Positions 23,932-32,243 of a DNA stretch of 43,833 nt are shown one piece after another. The position numbers and the translations under genes were made by a program. Under the pieces are notes generated by a model that had not been told where the DNA came from, made no database searches, and saw nothing but the letters and a program-made list of their open reading frames with translations. The DNA comes from a virus, in the IMG/VR virus record IMGVR_UViG_3300025674_000090, positions 1 through 43,833 of that record; one strand, 5' to 3'. The stretch's first letter is position 1; each line of letters begins with the position of its first letter.

Positions 23932-25981
23932 TACAGTTTTTTATAGTGATATTAACGAATCAGTTGTACAAGAATTAAACTGGAGAAAACAAGCCGGATT
24001 TTCTAGAAGTACTGCTGAATTAGATTGGACTGTATCTAAAACTTCATGGGCTAACGTACGTATTACTAAAGATGATGGAACTACAATAGATGCATTAAAT
24101 TACCGTGGATTAACAGGCGACTCTGTATCGAAAGATTATTTACCAGCTGGTTATCTTTCAACAACAGCATATAGAACCCCACCAGTTTTACAACTTGTAG
24201 ATATACAATTTGCTGATTCGTCTGGAGGTATTCCTGGATTACTAAATGATGCACAATTACAAATTATTGTTCCTGATATTGAATATTTTAATAATACATT
24301 TGAAAAAAATTGGCTTCGCCCGGGCGTAAATATTCGAATTGAATTTGGACATTCTGTACGTATAGGTGAAGATGGTAACCGAGGACTTTTTACTGGCAAA
24401 ATAGTATCATTTGGTTTTGATATACAAGAAGATGCAACAGTAGCAGTTTCTATACAAGCAAAAGCTACTACAGAATTATATACAGAAATTCCTGCAGCAA
24501 AAACGGTAGAAATGGTACAAGAATTATTATCTGGTAGTGGAGCAAATGCACAAGATCGAGAAATTGTTGGTATTGCCAGAAAGTGGTTTGATACATTATT
24601 ACCAGATGCTGATGCCGGAAGTGCATATTATTTAAATCAAACTGAAATAACAGACCCATTCATTGAACCTGATATAAAAAGTATCGGTGTTGCTTTACCA
24701 GAAACTGAGGTTATTGACACGACTAATTTATATCGATATATAACTGCATTACAGTTTAATGGCAAATACATACAATATATTTCATTAGGATTATTAGTTG
24801 AATTACTAAATCAGTTTATTGTAAGTAAATGGGATAATACAACACAACAACGACCATTTTTAACGGTTTCGTCTGAACTTTCAAAATCGGGATATTTAGA
24901 AAATATAGTTTCAACAGACCCAAGCCGAATAATACTTCCTGGACAAGATAATTATTATCAATTAGGTGGAGTTGCAACTAGCGCTGCTGAGCTTGAAGAA
25001 AGTCTAAAAAACCAACAATCAATTATTACGCCATATGAAGAATGGATTCAAAATTTAAAAGAAAATAACCAATCTAGCACTAGGGATTTAAAATTTTATA
25101 ACGAAGAAAATGGTACAAAAGTTGGATACCCTGCATCTATATTAATTTCAATTGATGCAATACAAGAAATTTTTGATAGATTATTATCTATAGAGCAACA
25201 AAAAAAGACACGCGAAGAACGAGAAGCTGTTACTATTAGCATTACTAAACTAATTAACAATGTTAGTAATTTAATTTATACATGTACAGGAAAAGCAATT
25301 GATTTGCAACTTACGAGACATCCTGATGTAAATAGTACGGATTCTGCTATTGCTACTGCTGCAGAATCTATATTGATACTTAGAGATGCAAATTACGTAG
25401 ATACAACTAAAAATACAAAGCCATATGTGTTTCCATTATTTACTAATACAAAACGAGGAAGTAATTATTATAACGCAGGCTCATTAATTCGCAATTTTAA
25501 AATATCAGGACGAATTCCAGATTCATTAAAACAAGTAGCATTAGTGTTCAGCCAAGATAGTGAAGATAGATTGCAAGGATTTTTAAATTATCAATATGCT
25601 GAACCGGAAGAAAAAGAACGAATAAAAGCAGACTTAGATAAACGTTACGATTCTGCAAAAGAAGCATTACAAGAATCTATTACAAATTTTAATAATGCAG
25701 TAAATGAAACAACTGAGAAGGATCTAAATACAAAGTTATTACAATATGTTGCAACACCAAGAATTTCCGATACTAGTTTTCCACCACCGTTATGGCCATT
25801 AAACATAGAATTTGAACTGGATGGTATATATGGCTTACGTTTTGGTGATGTATTACAATTTGAACCATTACCATCAGCGTATCAATCTGCGGTATTTATT
25901 ATATATAAAATACAACATATAATTGCAGACAATGATTGGAAAACAAAAGTAACATGTTTAATGCGAACTAAACTTCAATAA
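23921..25981 (+). CDS. Baseplate hub protein (gp27/gpD-like)
   Basis: 686 residues. The N-terminal third has hub-type strands: PPVLQLVDIQFADSSGGIPG, LNDAQLQIIVPDIEYF, VNIRIEFGHSVRIGEDG and LFTGKIVSFGFDIQEDATVA. The last matches the ...G-I-F-G-V-x-I pattern of gp27/late-control-D hub proteins. The C-terminus YGLRFGDVLQFEPLPSAYQ...FIIYKIQHIIADNDWKTKVTCLMR (in part) is another typical hub segment, where the ring contacts the tube. A helical, charged insertion lies at ~350-450. T4 gp27 is 391 residues, so this is a larger relative, or a protein combining hub and another baseplate part. Confidence 0.65.
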   Translation: MADNTVFYSDINESVVQELNWRKQAGFSRSTAELDWTVSKTSWANVRITKDDGTTIDALNYRGLTGDSVSKDYLPAGYLSTTAYRTPPVLQLVDIQFADSSGGIPGLLNDAQLQIIVPDIEYFNNTFEKNWLRPGVNIRIEFGHSVRIGEDGNRGLFTGKIVSFGFDIQEDATVAVSIQAKATTELYTEIPAAKTVEMVQELLSGSGANAQDREIVGIARKWFDTLLPDADAGSAYYLNQTEITDPFIEPDIKSIGVALPETEVIDTTNLYRYITALQFNGKYIQYISLGLLVELLNQFIVSKWDNTTQQRPFLTVSSELSKSGYLENIVSTDPSRIILPGQDNYYQLGGVATSAAELEESLKNQQSIITPYEEWIQNLKENNQSSTRDLKFYNEENGTKVGYPASILISIDAIQEIFDRLLSIEQQKKTREEREAVTISITKLINNVSNLIYTCTGKAIDLQLTRHPDVNSTDSAIATAAESILILRDANYVDTTKNTKPYVFPLFTNTKRGSNYYNAGSLIRNFKISGRIPDSLKQVALVFSQDSEDRLQGFLNYQYAEPEEKERIKADLDKRYDSAKEALQESITNFNNAVNETTEKDLNTKLLQYVATPRISDTSFPPPLWPLNIEFELDGIYGLRFGDVLQFEPLPSAYQSAVFIIYKIQHIIADNDWKTKVTCLMRTKLQ

Positions 25982-25982
25982 T

Positions 25983-26564
25983 ATGAGATTACAAACAACA
26001 TATTTAACAGAAGATATAACCAATAATCTTGTAACAACCGGAAGTCAGTGGATGACTGAAGATAAAAAAGAATATATTGGATTATACCATAGATATGTTA
26101 CAGGTGAAGTATATACCAGATCTGAATGGGATGCAACTTTATCTAAAAAATTAATTCCTTTTGAAGAAACTACTACGGTTGAAACCATATATAAACGTTT
26201 AAAACCAAATGTAAAAACAAAATACGACTTACCAAAACCATATATAGTAACAGTTACATCATCAGATATATCTAAAGGGACATTTACTAGATATTTTTTA
26301 CAAAATCAACTTTCACTACAAATTATAGAAGTTGATAAAGAACAATTTTCACAATGGCAAAAAAAGAAAGTTGACCCAAATATATGGTTAGGTGTACAAT
26401 TAGAATGGAGAATTACTGGTAATATTAATGATATTTCAATACTCAATAGAAATTCGGTATTGCAAGCAAATAAAACTTTAAATGGTTTGCAAAATATTTT
26501 AACTAATTTTATACAATATGCATCTGATGCAGATTTTATTGTCCCAACAGATATCAATCAATAA
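25983..26564 (+). CDS. Hypothetical late protein after the hub gene
   Basis: 193 residues, family not recognised. RLQTTYLTEDITNNLVTTGS suggests a start with short strands. YHRYVTGEVYTRSEWDATLS and KPYIVTVTSSDISKGTFTRYFLQ resemble small baseplate-associated proteins of T4-like marine phages. WLGVQLEWRITGNIND is a beta segment, and the C-terminus is helical. It begins two bases after the hub stop and closes the tail module. The next gene has its own promoter. Confidence 0.6.
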   Translation: MRLQTTYLTEDITNNLVTTGSQWMTEDKKEYIGLYHRYVTGEVYTRSEWDATLSKKLIPFEETTTVETIYKRLKPNVKTKYDLPKPYIVTVTSSDISKGTFTRYFLQNQLSLQIIEVDKEQFSQWQKKKVDPNIWLGVQLEWRITGNINDISILNRNSVLQANKTLNGLQNILTNFIQYASDADFIVPTDINQ

Positions 26565-26565
26565 C

Positions 26566-26594
26566 TTGGATTTGTAAATATTTTTCATTATTAT
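26566..26594 (+). promoter_or_regulatory. Promoter of the PolA-like gene
   Basis: TTGGAT (26566-26571), 17-base spacer, TATTAT (26589-26594). The ATG at 26602 is seven bases past the -10 box, so the transcript is predicted to be leaderless. Confidence 0.7.
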
Positions 26595-26601
26595 CTATTG
26601 T

Positions 26602-27915
26602 ATGATAGTGGATAATGAAGAAGAATTAGATGCGGTATTGCGTTATGTGCAAGGTCGAAAGACACTTGTAGTGCCAATATATACAGATGCAAATCTTCAT
26701 CCTGCTGTAAATCGTATTTCATTATTATACATTTATACTGAAGATGCAATAGAACGCATTATTCCTATTCATCATACAGAACAAATTAGGGGCTTTTCAG
26801 AACGTCTCTCCGACTTTCTCAATCTAAAAGGTATCTATGTTCACGATAAAAAGAACTGGCTTATATCGGGCGGAAACGAGGACTGCTACGATGTAAAAAC
26901 TCTGTGGTGGTATACTTACGGCGAAGCATATGTAGATACGCATTATCATCAGACAGCACATAAATTTTATTGGAGCAGACATCAAAATTTACAACATGTA
27001 AATGCAATCATACCAATCCAGCAGCATGCGGCAATGTGTCAAAAGATACGACAATATGCATGGCCAATGATCATGAATGCACAACATACCCAATCATATT
27101 TATCATTCAATTCAAGATATCCACGAGTATTTGCAGAAATAGAACGTACGGGGCTATGTGTCAATGATTCATTTCGTGATGCTAAACTAGTTACAGCAGG
27201 CAAGGTTTATTCCAATTATCACTATCATACCGTAACTGGTAGACCTTCCAATGCATTTCGAGGTTTCAACTTTGCAGCAATGAACAAAGAAGATGGTACC
27301 CGAGATGCTTTTTGCTCCCAGCACGGAGCATTAGTTGAAATGGACTTTGATGCATACCACGTACGTTTAATTGCTCGTTTAATTAAATACAAGTTGCCTG
27401 CAGGCAGTGTACATGAATATTTTGGTCGATTTTATTTTGATACAACGACACTTACTGAAGAGCAGTATGAACAAAGCAAACAAATAACGTTTAGGCTGTT
27501 GTATGGAGGCATTGACAAAGAGTTTTTAGAAATACCATATTTCCGACAAGTAAATGATTTAATTTGGAAGTTGTGGGGCGAATATAAAAAACAAGGATAC
27601 ATCACAACACCAGTTGAACGAAGACCAATTACAATGGAAGGTGTTGAACGAGTAACAGCAAATAAATTGTTCAACTACTATTTACAGGCGTTAGAAACTG
27701 AAGTCTCAGTCCGAAAAATGGAACGGGTTGTTGCATATTTGCAAGATAAAACTTCGAAGCTCATACTGTATACATATGATTCATTATTATTTGATGTCAA
27801 CTCTGCAGAGGCACGTGAGGTAGTTCCCGCTCTTAGAACAATGATAGAAGAGGGAAACTTTCCGGTGAAACTGAAGTATGGAGATATTTATAGTAAAATG
27901 AAGAGTGTATCATAG
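26602..27915 (+). CDS. Compact, diverged family-A DNA polymerase-like protein
   Basis: 437 residues against ~605 for Klenow. Residues ~20-150 resemble the 3'-5' exonuclease domain (TLVVPIYTDANLHPAVNRIS) but the catalytic acidic residues appear lost. RVFAEIERTGLCVN (175-188) matches the PolA MERTGVLID helix. YHTVTGRPSNAFRGFNFAAMN and VEMDFDAYHVRL (245-256) form motif A, with D248 matching catalytic Asp705 of E. coli Pol I and H253 in place of Glu710. SKQITFRLLYGG (292-303) is motif B, keeping the K758, F762 and Y766 equivalents (K293, F297, Y301) but not R754. NYYLQALETEV matches helix Q. YTYDSLLFDV (390-399) is motif C with catalytic D393 and Ser instead of Glu883. It could be active or a remodelled accessory polymerase. 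No Shine-Dalgarno site is seen. Confidence 0.75.
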   Translation: MIVDNEEELDAVLRYVQGRKTLVVPIYTDANLHPAVNRISLLYIYTEDAIERIIPIHHTEQIRGFSERLSDFLNLKGIYVHDKKNWLISGGNEDCYDVKTLWWYTYGEAYVDTHYHQTAHKFYWSRHQNLQHVNAIIPIQQHAAMCQKIRQYAWPMIMNAQHTQSYLSFNSRYPRVFAEIERTGLCVNDSFRDAKLVTAGKVYSNYHYHTVTGRPSNAFRGFNFAAMNKEDGTRDAFCSQHGALVEMDFDAYHVRLIARLIKYKLPAGSVHEYFGRFYFDTTTLTEEQYEQSKQITFRLLYGGIDKEFLEIPYFRQVNDLIWKLWGEYKKQGYITTPVERRPITMEGVERVTANKLFNYYLQALETEVSVRKMERVVAYLQDKTSKLILYTYDSLLFDVNSAEAREVVPALRTMIEEGNFPVKLKYGDIYSKMKSVS

Positions 27916-27917
27916 TT

Positions 27918-29204
27918 ATGGATATTATCAATAAAATTTTATTAGAATGGAGATACCAACTTCCGGCCGGGTATCCAAAAACGGATTCAGATTACCATAA
28001 GTTAGGCGAAGTCTTATCAGAAATGACTGATTTAGATGTTGCCGACATTCAACGCATTGTTGAACGTGCTCGAACAGGTAACATAATTACGGAACAGGAA
28101 GACGCCATTCATAGTGATTATTCAAATAATACACTTGAAATTACTGAAACAGTTAATAAGTATGGACAATTGTTATTTGAAGGTTATACTAAAGAAGATT
28201 TAATTGCAGTAATCAATAACACACCATTGCCAGATAAATTAATTAGATATATTTCAAGACTAATTGACAGTGCTACTTCAGAGTCGAGTGTTATAAAAGG
28301 ATTGCAAGAAAAAGGTTTTGACGAACAAACAGCAAAACGAATATTTGATAAAGCAGTTGAATTAGACAGTTATGTTAAACTACAACAACTATTAACGAAA
28401 CCTAGTACTCAATTTGATTTTGATGCGTTAAGTACTGAAGGCAACTTATCTGTTATTAGTAATCATATAAAATTTACACCTGAATTTGATAATTGGTTGT
28501 ATACATACAAACCTACTTTCGGCGGCGTTACAACAGGAGCTGCTGAAAATTTTTTACGTATTACATTACAAGGTGGAAATGTACCAAAAGCAGGAGATGT
28601 TGGTATATATGACAAAACGTTAGAAGTAAAAGTAACAATAGCTGGTGGGTTTAGACTTAGAGGTCAGGCAGGCTATGGTACAGGAGCCGACGTATCCAGC
28701 TACATAATGTCTGAAATTTCTAAAATATATGAACAAAAAACAGGAGAGTTGTTAGAATGGGGTGATATAAATACTCAATTATATTATAAAACAAGTATAT
28801 CTCCATTAAATGAAAAGGTAAAGGAATTAATTAGTTCTAATATTTTAACTAGAGAGCAATTTGTAGATATATACGCAAACTCATTAATGCAAGTTTATAA
28901 AAATTTTACCGGTGATATAAAATCATTAGTAGCACAGCCGAGTATACAACAAAATGGAATAATTGATATCAATGAATTGTTACCAAGATTAGCCGCAGTC
29001 GAGTTTTTATATTATGCTTCTAACGAACCGTGGAATTTATTAATTGCAATTGGTCGTAATAAACAATACATTGTATTAGATAAAGAAGCAAATTTTGAAC
29101 AGATAAGAGATATATTCGATTCAAAATTTTTAATAGGTGTTCCTGTAACTACAATCAAAGCATCAGCGCAAGATTCCTTAACAAAAGTAGAATATAAAGG
29201 ATAA
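27918..29204 (+). CDS. Conserved hypothetical protein with a PD-(D/E)XK-like motif
   Basis: 428 residues. N-terminal half helical, with a predicted second module KGLQEKGFDEQTAKRIFDKA (~127-146). Around residues 205-255 the arrangement E210 ... GDVGIYD (D227) ... LEVKV (E236, K238) ... GGFRLRGQ fits the PD-(D/E)XK nuclease core, with a trailing Gln. Similar EVK...G-RLRGQ segments occur in uncharacterised proteins of T4-like marine phages. It follows the PolA-like gene by two bases and precedes gp32, so a DNA-processing role is plausible but not shown. An ATATTTAT lies 26 bases before the ATG inside the PolA-like gene. Confidence 0.6.
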   Translation: MDIINKILLEWRYQLPAGYPKTDSDYHKLGEVLSEMTDLDVADIQRIVERARTGNIITEQEDAIHSDYSNNTLEITETVNKYGQLLFEGYTKEDLIAVINNTPLPDKLIRYISRLIDSATSESSVIKGLQEKGFDEQTAKRIFDKAVELDSYVKLQQLLTKPSTQFDFDALSTEGNLSVISNHIKFTPEFDNWLYTYKPTFGGVTTGAAENFLRITLQGGNVPKAGDVGIYDKTLEVKVTIAGGFRLRGQAGYGTGADVSSYIMSEISKIYEQKTGELLEWGDINTQLYYKTSISPLNEKVKELISSNILTREQFVDIYANSLMQVYKNFTGDIKSLVAQPSIQQNGIIDINELLPRLAAVEFLYYASNEPWNLLIAIGRNKQYIVLDKEANFEQIRDIFDSKFLIGVPVTTIKASAQDSLTKVEYKG

Positions 29205-29208
29205 ACCA

Positions 29209-29595
29209 TTGAAAACACAGTTATTATGTACATTCGCACATCGTAACGATTTAAATATAATAACAGATTATATACAATCAAAATACGAAATACCGGAACG
29301 CCGAATATTTGCATTTGCAAACGAAGAACGACTGAATGATTTATATTGCACATACAATGCAAACATTTATGGGGAACGAGGTGCAAACACAATCAGCATC
29401 CATCGCAAAAAAGAAACTAATACATTGTATACAGTAAATGCAATGAATGAAGTAATCCGTAGCCAGAACAATGGCATATTAGACAAATCATTCATATTAC
29501 CATGGCAACAATTTGCAAATTCATTTATTTTAACGGATGAGGATTCTGGGTATCGAGTAATTAAGTTGAAATTTTTTCGCAAGATTACTTGGTAA
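29209..29595 (+). CDS. Conserved hypothetical protein of T4-like marine phages
   Basis: 128 residues from a TTG start; AAGGA overlapping the previous stop is eight bases upstream, and no ATG fits. The segment TISIHRKKETNTLYTVNAMNEVIRSQNNGILDKSF (key: IHRKKETNTLYT, NNG-LDK) is one I recognise as conserved in hypothetical proteins of cyanophages and related myoviruses. Function is unknown. It is basic, with no membrane segment. It lies between a possible nuclease and gp32. Confidence 0.65.
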   Translation: MKTQLLCTFAHRNDLNIITDYIQSKYEIPERRIFAFANEERLNDLYCTYNANIYGERGANTISIHRKKETNTLYTVNAMNEVIRSQNNGILDKSFILPWQQFANSFILTDEDSGYRVIKLKFFRKITW

Positions 29596-29612
29596 TGAAT
29601 TTAAAAATGCTT

Positions 29613-29620
29613 ATATTTAT
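29613..29620 (+). promoter_or_regulatory. Putative promoter before the 29639 gene
   Basis: ATATTTAT 18 bases before the ATG. TTGGTA (29589-29594) with a 17-base spacer to TATATT (29612-29617) overlaps it, so either promoter class, or both, may act here. Confidence 0.45.
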
Positions 29621-29638
29621 ATATGTAAAAGGAATCAT

Positions 29639-30097
29639 ATGAAACGAAACATTTTAGCAGAAAACATGCGCCGATTCGCAACCAAGAATCTTGCAGAACA
29701 AGAAGGATATCAATCTCTAGGACAAAAAGGTGAATTGCCAATGCTTGACCCAGAAGCAGATACAGCTCATTCCGAACAAACTCTTAACCTATTAGCTAAG
29801 TCATATGAACTTATCAAACCAAAACGTCTTGATATGTCAGAATTTAAAAATGATGTTCGTGACCTTGTTTCTATTTACAAAGACAAACCAACTGGGACAG
29901 CAACTCAGACTGCTTATATGAACGCATTCAGAGAATTGTATCCAACCGTCCAAACACGTTCAGATTTTAGAGGTATTTTGAATACTGTTATGGATAACTT
30001 ATCACATCTGTTAAAACACGCAAGAAGCATAGAACAAGGAGATACGAGCAATTATGGGTATCGTGTACACCCATGGCAAAAGTCAAAAGGTATATAA
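29639..30097 (+). CDS. Hypothetical protein upstream of gp32
   Basis: 152 residues, not recognised. The N-terminus is basic and amphipathic (MKRNILAENMRRFATKNLAEQ), as in small virion-associated or core proteins of T4-like phages. The middle is helical (ALKSYELIKPKRLDMSEFKNDVRDL in part). The end HPWQKSKGI is basic. AAAGGA lies five bases upstream of the ATG. A role near the head core or replication cannot be decided from sequence. Confidence 0.6.
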   Translation: MKRNILAENMRRFATKNLAEQEGYQSLGQKGELPMLDPEADTAHSEQTLNLLAKSYELIKPKRLDMSEFKNDVRDLVSIYKDKPTGTATQTAYMNAFRELYPTVQTRSDFRGILNTVMDNLSHLLKHARSIEQGDTSNYGYRVHPWQKSKGI

Positions 30098-30129
30098 TTA
30101 ATAACTTAAACATCAATTAAACATTTATC

Positions 30130-30158
30130 TTGGATTAACGTCCAAAACTTATTATAAT
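30130..30158 (+). promoter_or_regulatory. Promoter of the gp32-uvsX operon
   Basis: TTGGAT (30130-30135), 17-base spacer, TATAAT (30153-30158). The AT-rich leader is ~45 bases and ends in a strong AAGGAG before the ATG. The rest of the 30098-30210 gap holds nothing else I can identify. Confidence 0.8.
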
Positions 30159-30210
30159 AATTTAAATAATTAATCTTTTTACTAATTTAAACAATTAAGG
30201 AGTACTTATT

Positions 30211-30981
30211 ATGGCACTAGATTTAGATGCAATTAAGAACAAACTAAGTTCACTTAACAATCAAGACAACAAGAAGTCTAACCTATGGCGACCAACAGAG
30301 GGCAAGCAGCGTATCCGCATTGTACCTTACGTTCACCGCAAAGAAAATCCATTCCTGGAACTTTATTTTCACTACGACATTCCAAAGCGTAGTATGCTTT
30401 CACCGATTACTCATGGTAATCCAGATCCAATTGTAGAATTCGCTGATAAACTTAAAAAGACCGGCGACAAAGATGATTGGGTAATGGGTCGCAAAATTGA
30501 GCCGAAGATGAGAACATATGTTCCTGTCATCGTAAGAGGTAAGGAAGAAGAAGGTGTTAAATTTTGGGGATTTGGAAAAACAATCTACACAGAACTTCTT
30601 TCGATCATTGCTGATCCAGATTATGGAGATATCACTGATTTGAGAAATGGACGTGATATTGATGTAGAATTTACACCTGCAGAAGGAGGAGGATATCCTA
30701 AGACTGCAATTCGTGTGAAGCCAAATCAATCTGCAGCTACTGAAGATAAAGCCGTTGCAGAGCTTATCATGAAGCAGCCTAAGATTGAGGATATCTATCC
30801 AGAGCCTGAGTATTCAGATCTTGAAGATGCTCTTAAAGCGTGGATGAATCCAGAAAATGCTGATTCAGATGTAGAACAAGAAACTTCGTCTACTACAACA
30901 GATGAGGTTGCATCAGAATCACCAAAAGCGACAGCAACATCAGATGTGGGAGCTGCATTTGATGATCTTTTCAATGAATAA
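30211..30981 (+). CDS. 32: Single-stranded DNA-binding protein (T4 gp32-like)
   Basis: 256 residues (T4: 301). The basic N-terminus is followed by the OB core (GKQRIRIVPYVHRKENPFLELYFHYDIP, VKFWGFGKTIYTELLSIIADPDYGDITDLRNGRDIDVEFT in part). The linker is Ser/Thr/Glu-rich and the acidic tip AAFDDLFNE is the protein-interaction tail typical of gp32. T4 gp32 has a Cys/His zinc site; here no Cys is present at all, so it must fold without zinc. It is followed after 17 bases by uvsX with a strong ribosome site, forming an expected recombination-replication pair. Confidence 0.85.
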   Translation: MALDLDAIKNKLSSLNNQDNKKSNLWRPTEGKQRIRIVPYVHRKENPFLELYFHYDIPKRSMLSPITHGNPDPIVEFADKLKKTGDKDDWVMGRKIEPKMRTYVPVIVRGKEEEGVKFWGFGKTIYTELLSIIADPDYGDITDLRNGRDIDVEFTPAEGGGYPKTAIRVKPNQSAATEDKAVAELIMKQPKIEDIYPEPEYSDLEDALKAWMNPENADSDVEQETSSTTTDEVASESPKATATSDVGAAFDDLFNE

Positions 30982-30998
30982 ATAACAAGGAGCAATTT

Positions 30999-32162
30999 AT
31001 GGCTAAAAAGTCAAAGAGTAAAGATGAACTGGAAGATTCATTAGCAGAAACATTAGCTGCAGCAGTTAATACTCAGTTCAAAGGTCAAAATTACAAGACC
31101 GCATTCTTTCTTGAAGGTGATAATGATGCTCCGACCAATGTAAAGGAATGGATATCGTCAGGACACTCAATGTTGGATTTGGCGATATCCAATCGTCCTC
31201 ATGGAGGATTTCCGGTTGGAAGGATCACAGAAATTACTGGGTTAGAAGCTTCGGGTAAGTCGCTATTAGCAGCTCACACGTTAGCAGAAACTCAAAAGAA
31301 AGGTGGATTAGCAGTTTATATTGATACTGAGTCAGCAACATCAGCGGAGTTTTTAACTGCTATTGGCGTTGATCTAAAATCAATGCTTTATGTACCTTTA
31401 GAAACAATTGAAGAAATTTTTGAAACTATTGAAACAATTGTTGAAAATGTACGTAAGTCTGACAAAGACAGATTAGTTACAATTGTAGTTGATTCAGTAA
31501 TGGGTGCATCTACAAAGCAAGAAATGAGCATGGAATATGATAAGGATGGTTATGCAACATCTAAATCTATTATTCTTTCAAAAGCCATGAGAAAGGTAAC
31601 TAACTGGATTGCAAGAGAGCGAATTTGTTTGATTTTTACAAATCAGCTTCGTACTAAAATGGGAGTTATGTTTGGCGACCCATGGACAACATCAGGCGGC
31701 AAAGCAATTCCTTTTCACTCATCAGTAAGACTTCGTCTCAAGAACATGGGGCAAATCAAAGCGAAGGTGAGAGGCCAGGAACAAGTTGTCGGCATCAAGA
31801 CACGTGTTACAGTTGTTAAGAATCGTATGGGGCCGCCACTTCGTAGTATTGATTATGAAATCTATTTTGATTCTGGCATTGACAACTATGGCGGATGGCT
31901 CAAAGTGATGAAAGATTTTAAACTTGTTAAACAAGCAGGAGCATGGTATACATATGAAGATATTGATGTGAATACTGGTGAAGTGTTTAAAGAATTCAAG
32001 TTTCAATCAAAAGATTTCTTCGAGGTTATAGAAGATGCAGAAATCAGAGAACGTTTGTATAATAGAATATGCAATGAATACATATTCAAATATCAGGCCG
32101 GTGTCCATGGTGGCATAGACGATGTAACAATCGACGAAGAAGTTATCAACGAAGAAGGATAA
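30999..32162 (+). CDS. uvsX: Strand-exchange recombinase (UvsX/RecA)
   Basis: 387 residues. RecA core: Walker A GLEASGKS (81-88), AVYIDTESATS, VTIVVDSVMGAS (Walker B), LIFTNQLRTKMGVMFGDPWTTSGGKAIPF (L2 loop; parts NQLRTKMGV and TTSGGKA), and the C-terminal VVKNRMGPPLRSIDYEIYF, followed by AGAWYTYED. The last segments are closer to bacterial RecA than to T4 UvsX. It promotes homologous pairing and recombination-dependent replication with gp32. The gene begins with an AAGGAG site and ends at a terminator. It is the second RecA-fold ATPase in the window, besides that at 3944. Confidence 0.92.
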   Translation: MAKKSKSKDELEDSLAETLAAAVNTQFKGQNYKTAFFLEGDNDAPTNVKEWISSGHSMLDLAISNRPHGGFPVGRITEITGLEASGKSLLAAHTLAETQKKGGLAVYIDTESATSAEFLTAIGVDLKSMLYVPLETIEEIFETIETIVENVRKSDKDRLVTIVVDSVMGASTKQEMSMEYDKDGYATSKSIILSKAMRKVTNWIARERICLIFTNQLRTKMGVMFGDPWTTSGGKAIPFHSSVRLRLKNMGQIKAKVRGQEQVVGIKTRVTVVKNRMGPPLRSIDYEIYFDSGIDNYGGWLKVMKDFKLVKQAGAWYTYEDIDVNTGEVFKEFKFQSKDFFEVIEDAEIRERLYNRICNEYIFKYQAGVHGGIDDVTIDEEVINEEG

Positions 32163-32178
32163 CTATATCAACCAACAG

Positions 32179-32208
32179 AAGGCCGGGGAGAAATCCTCGG
32201 CTTTTCTT
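32179..32208 (+). terminator. Rho-independent terminator after uvsX
   Basis: GCCGGGGA (32182-32189) pairs with TCCTCGGC (32194-32201), with one G-T pair, and a GAAA loop, then TTTTC. The T tract overlaps the -35 box of the next promoter. Confidence 0.85.
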
Positions 32209-32235
32209 GTTTATATTCTAAAGTTTCATTATAAT
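32207..32235 (+). promoter_or_regulatory. Promoter of the 5'-nuclease gene
   Basis: TTGTTT (32207-32212), 17-base spacer, TATAAT (32230-32235). The ATG at 32244 is eight bases past the -10 box and has no ribosome site, so a leaderless transcript is predicted. Confidence 0.75.
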
Positions 32236-32243
32236 ATAATTAT

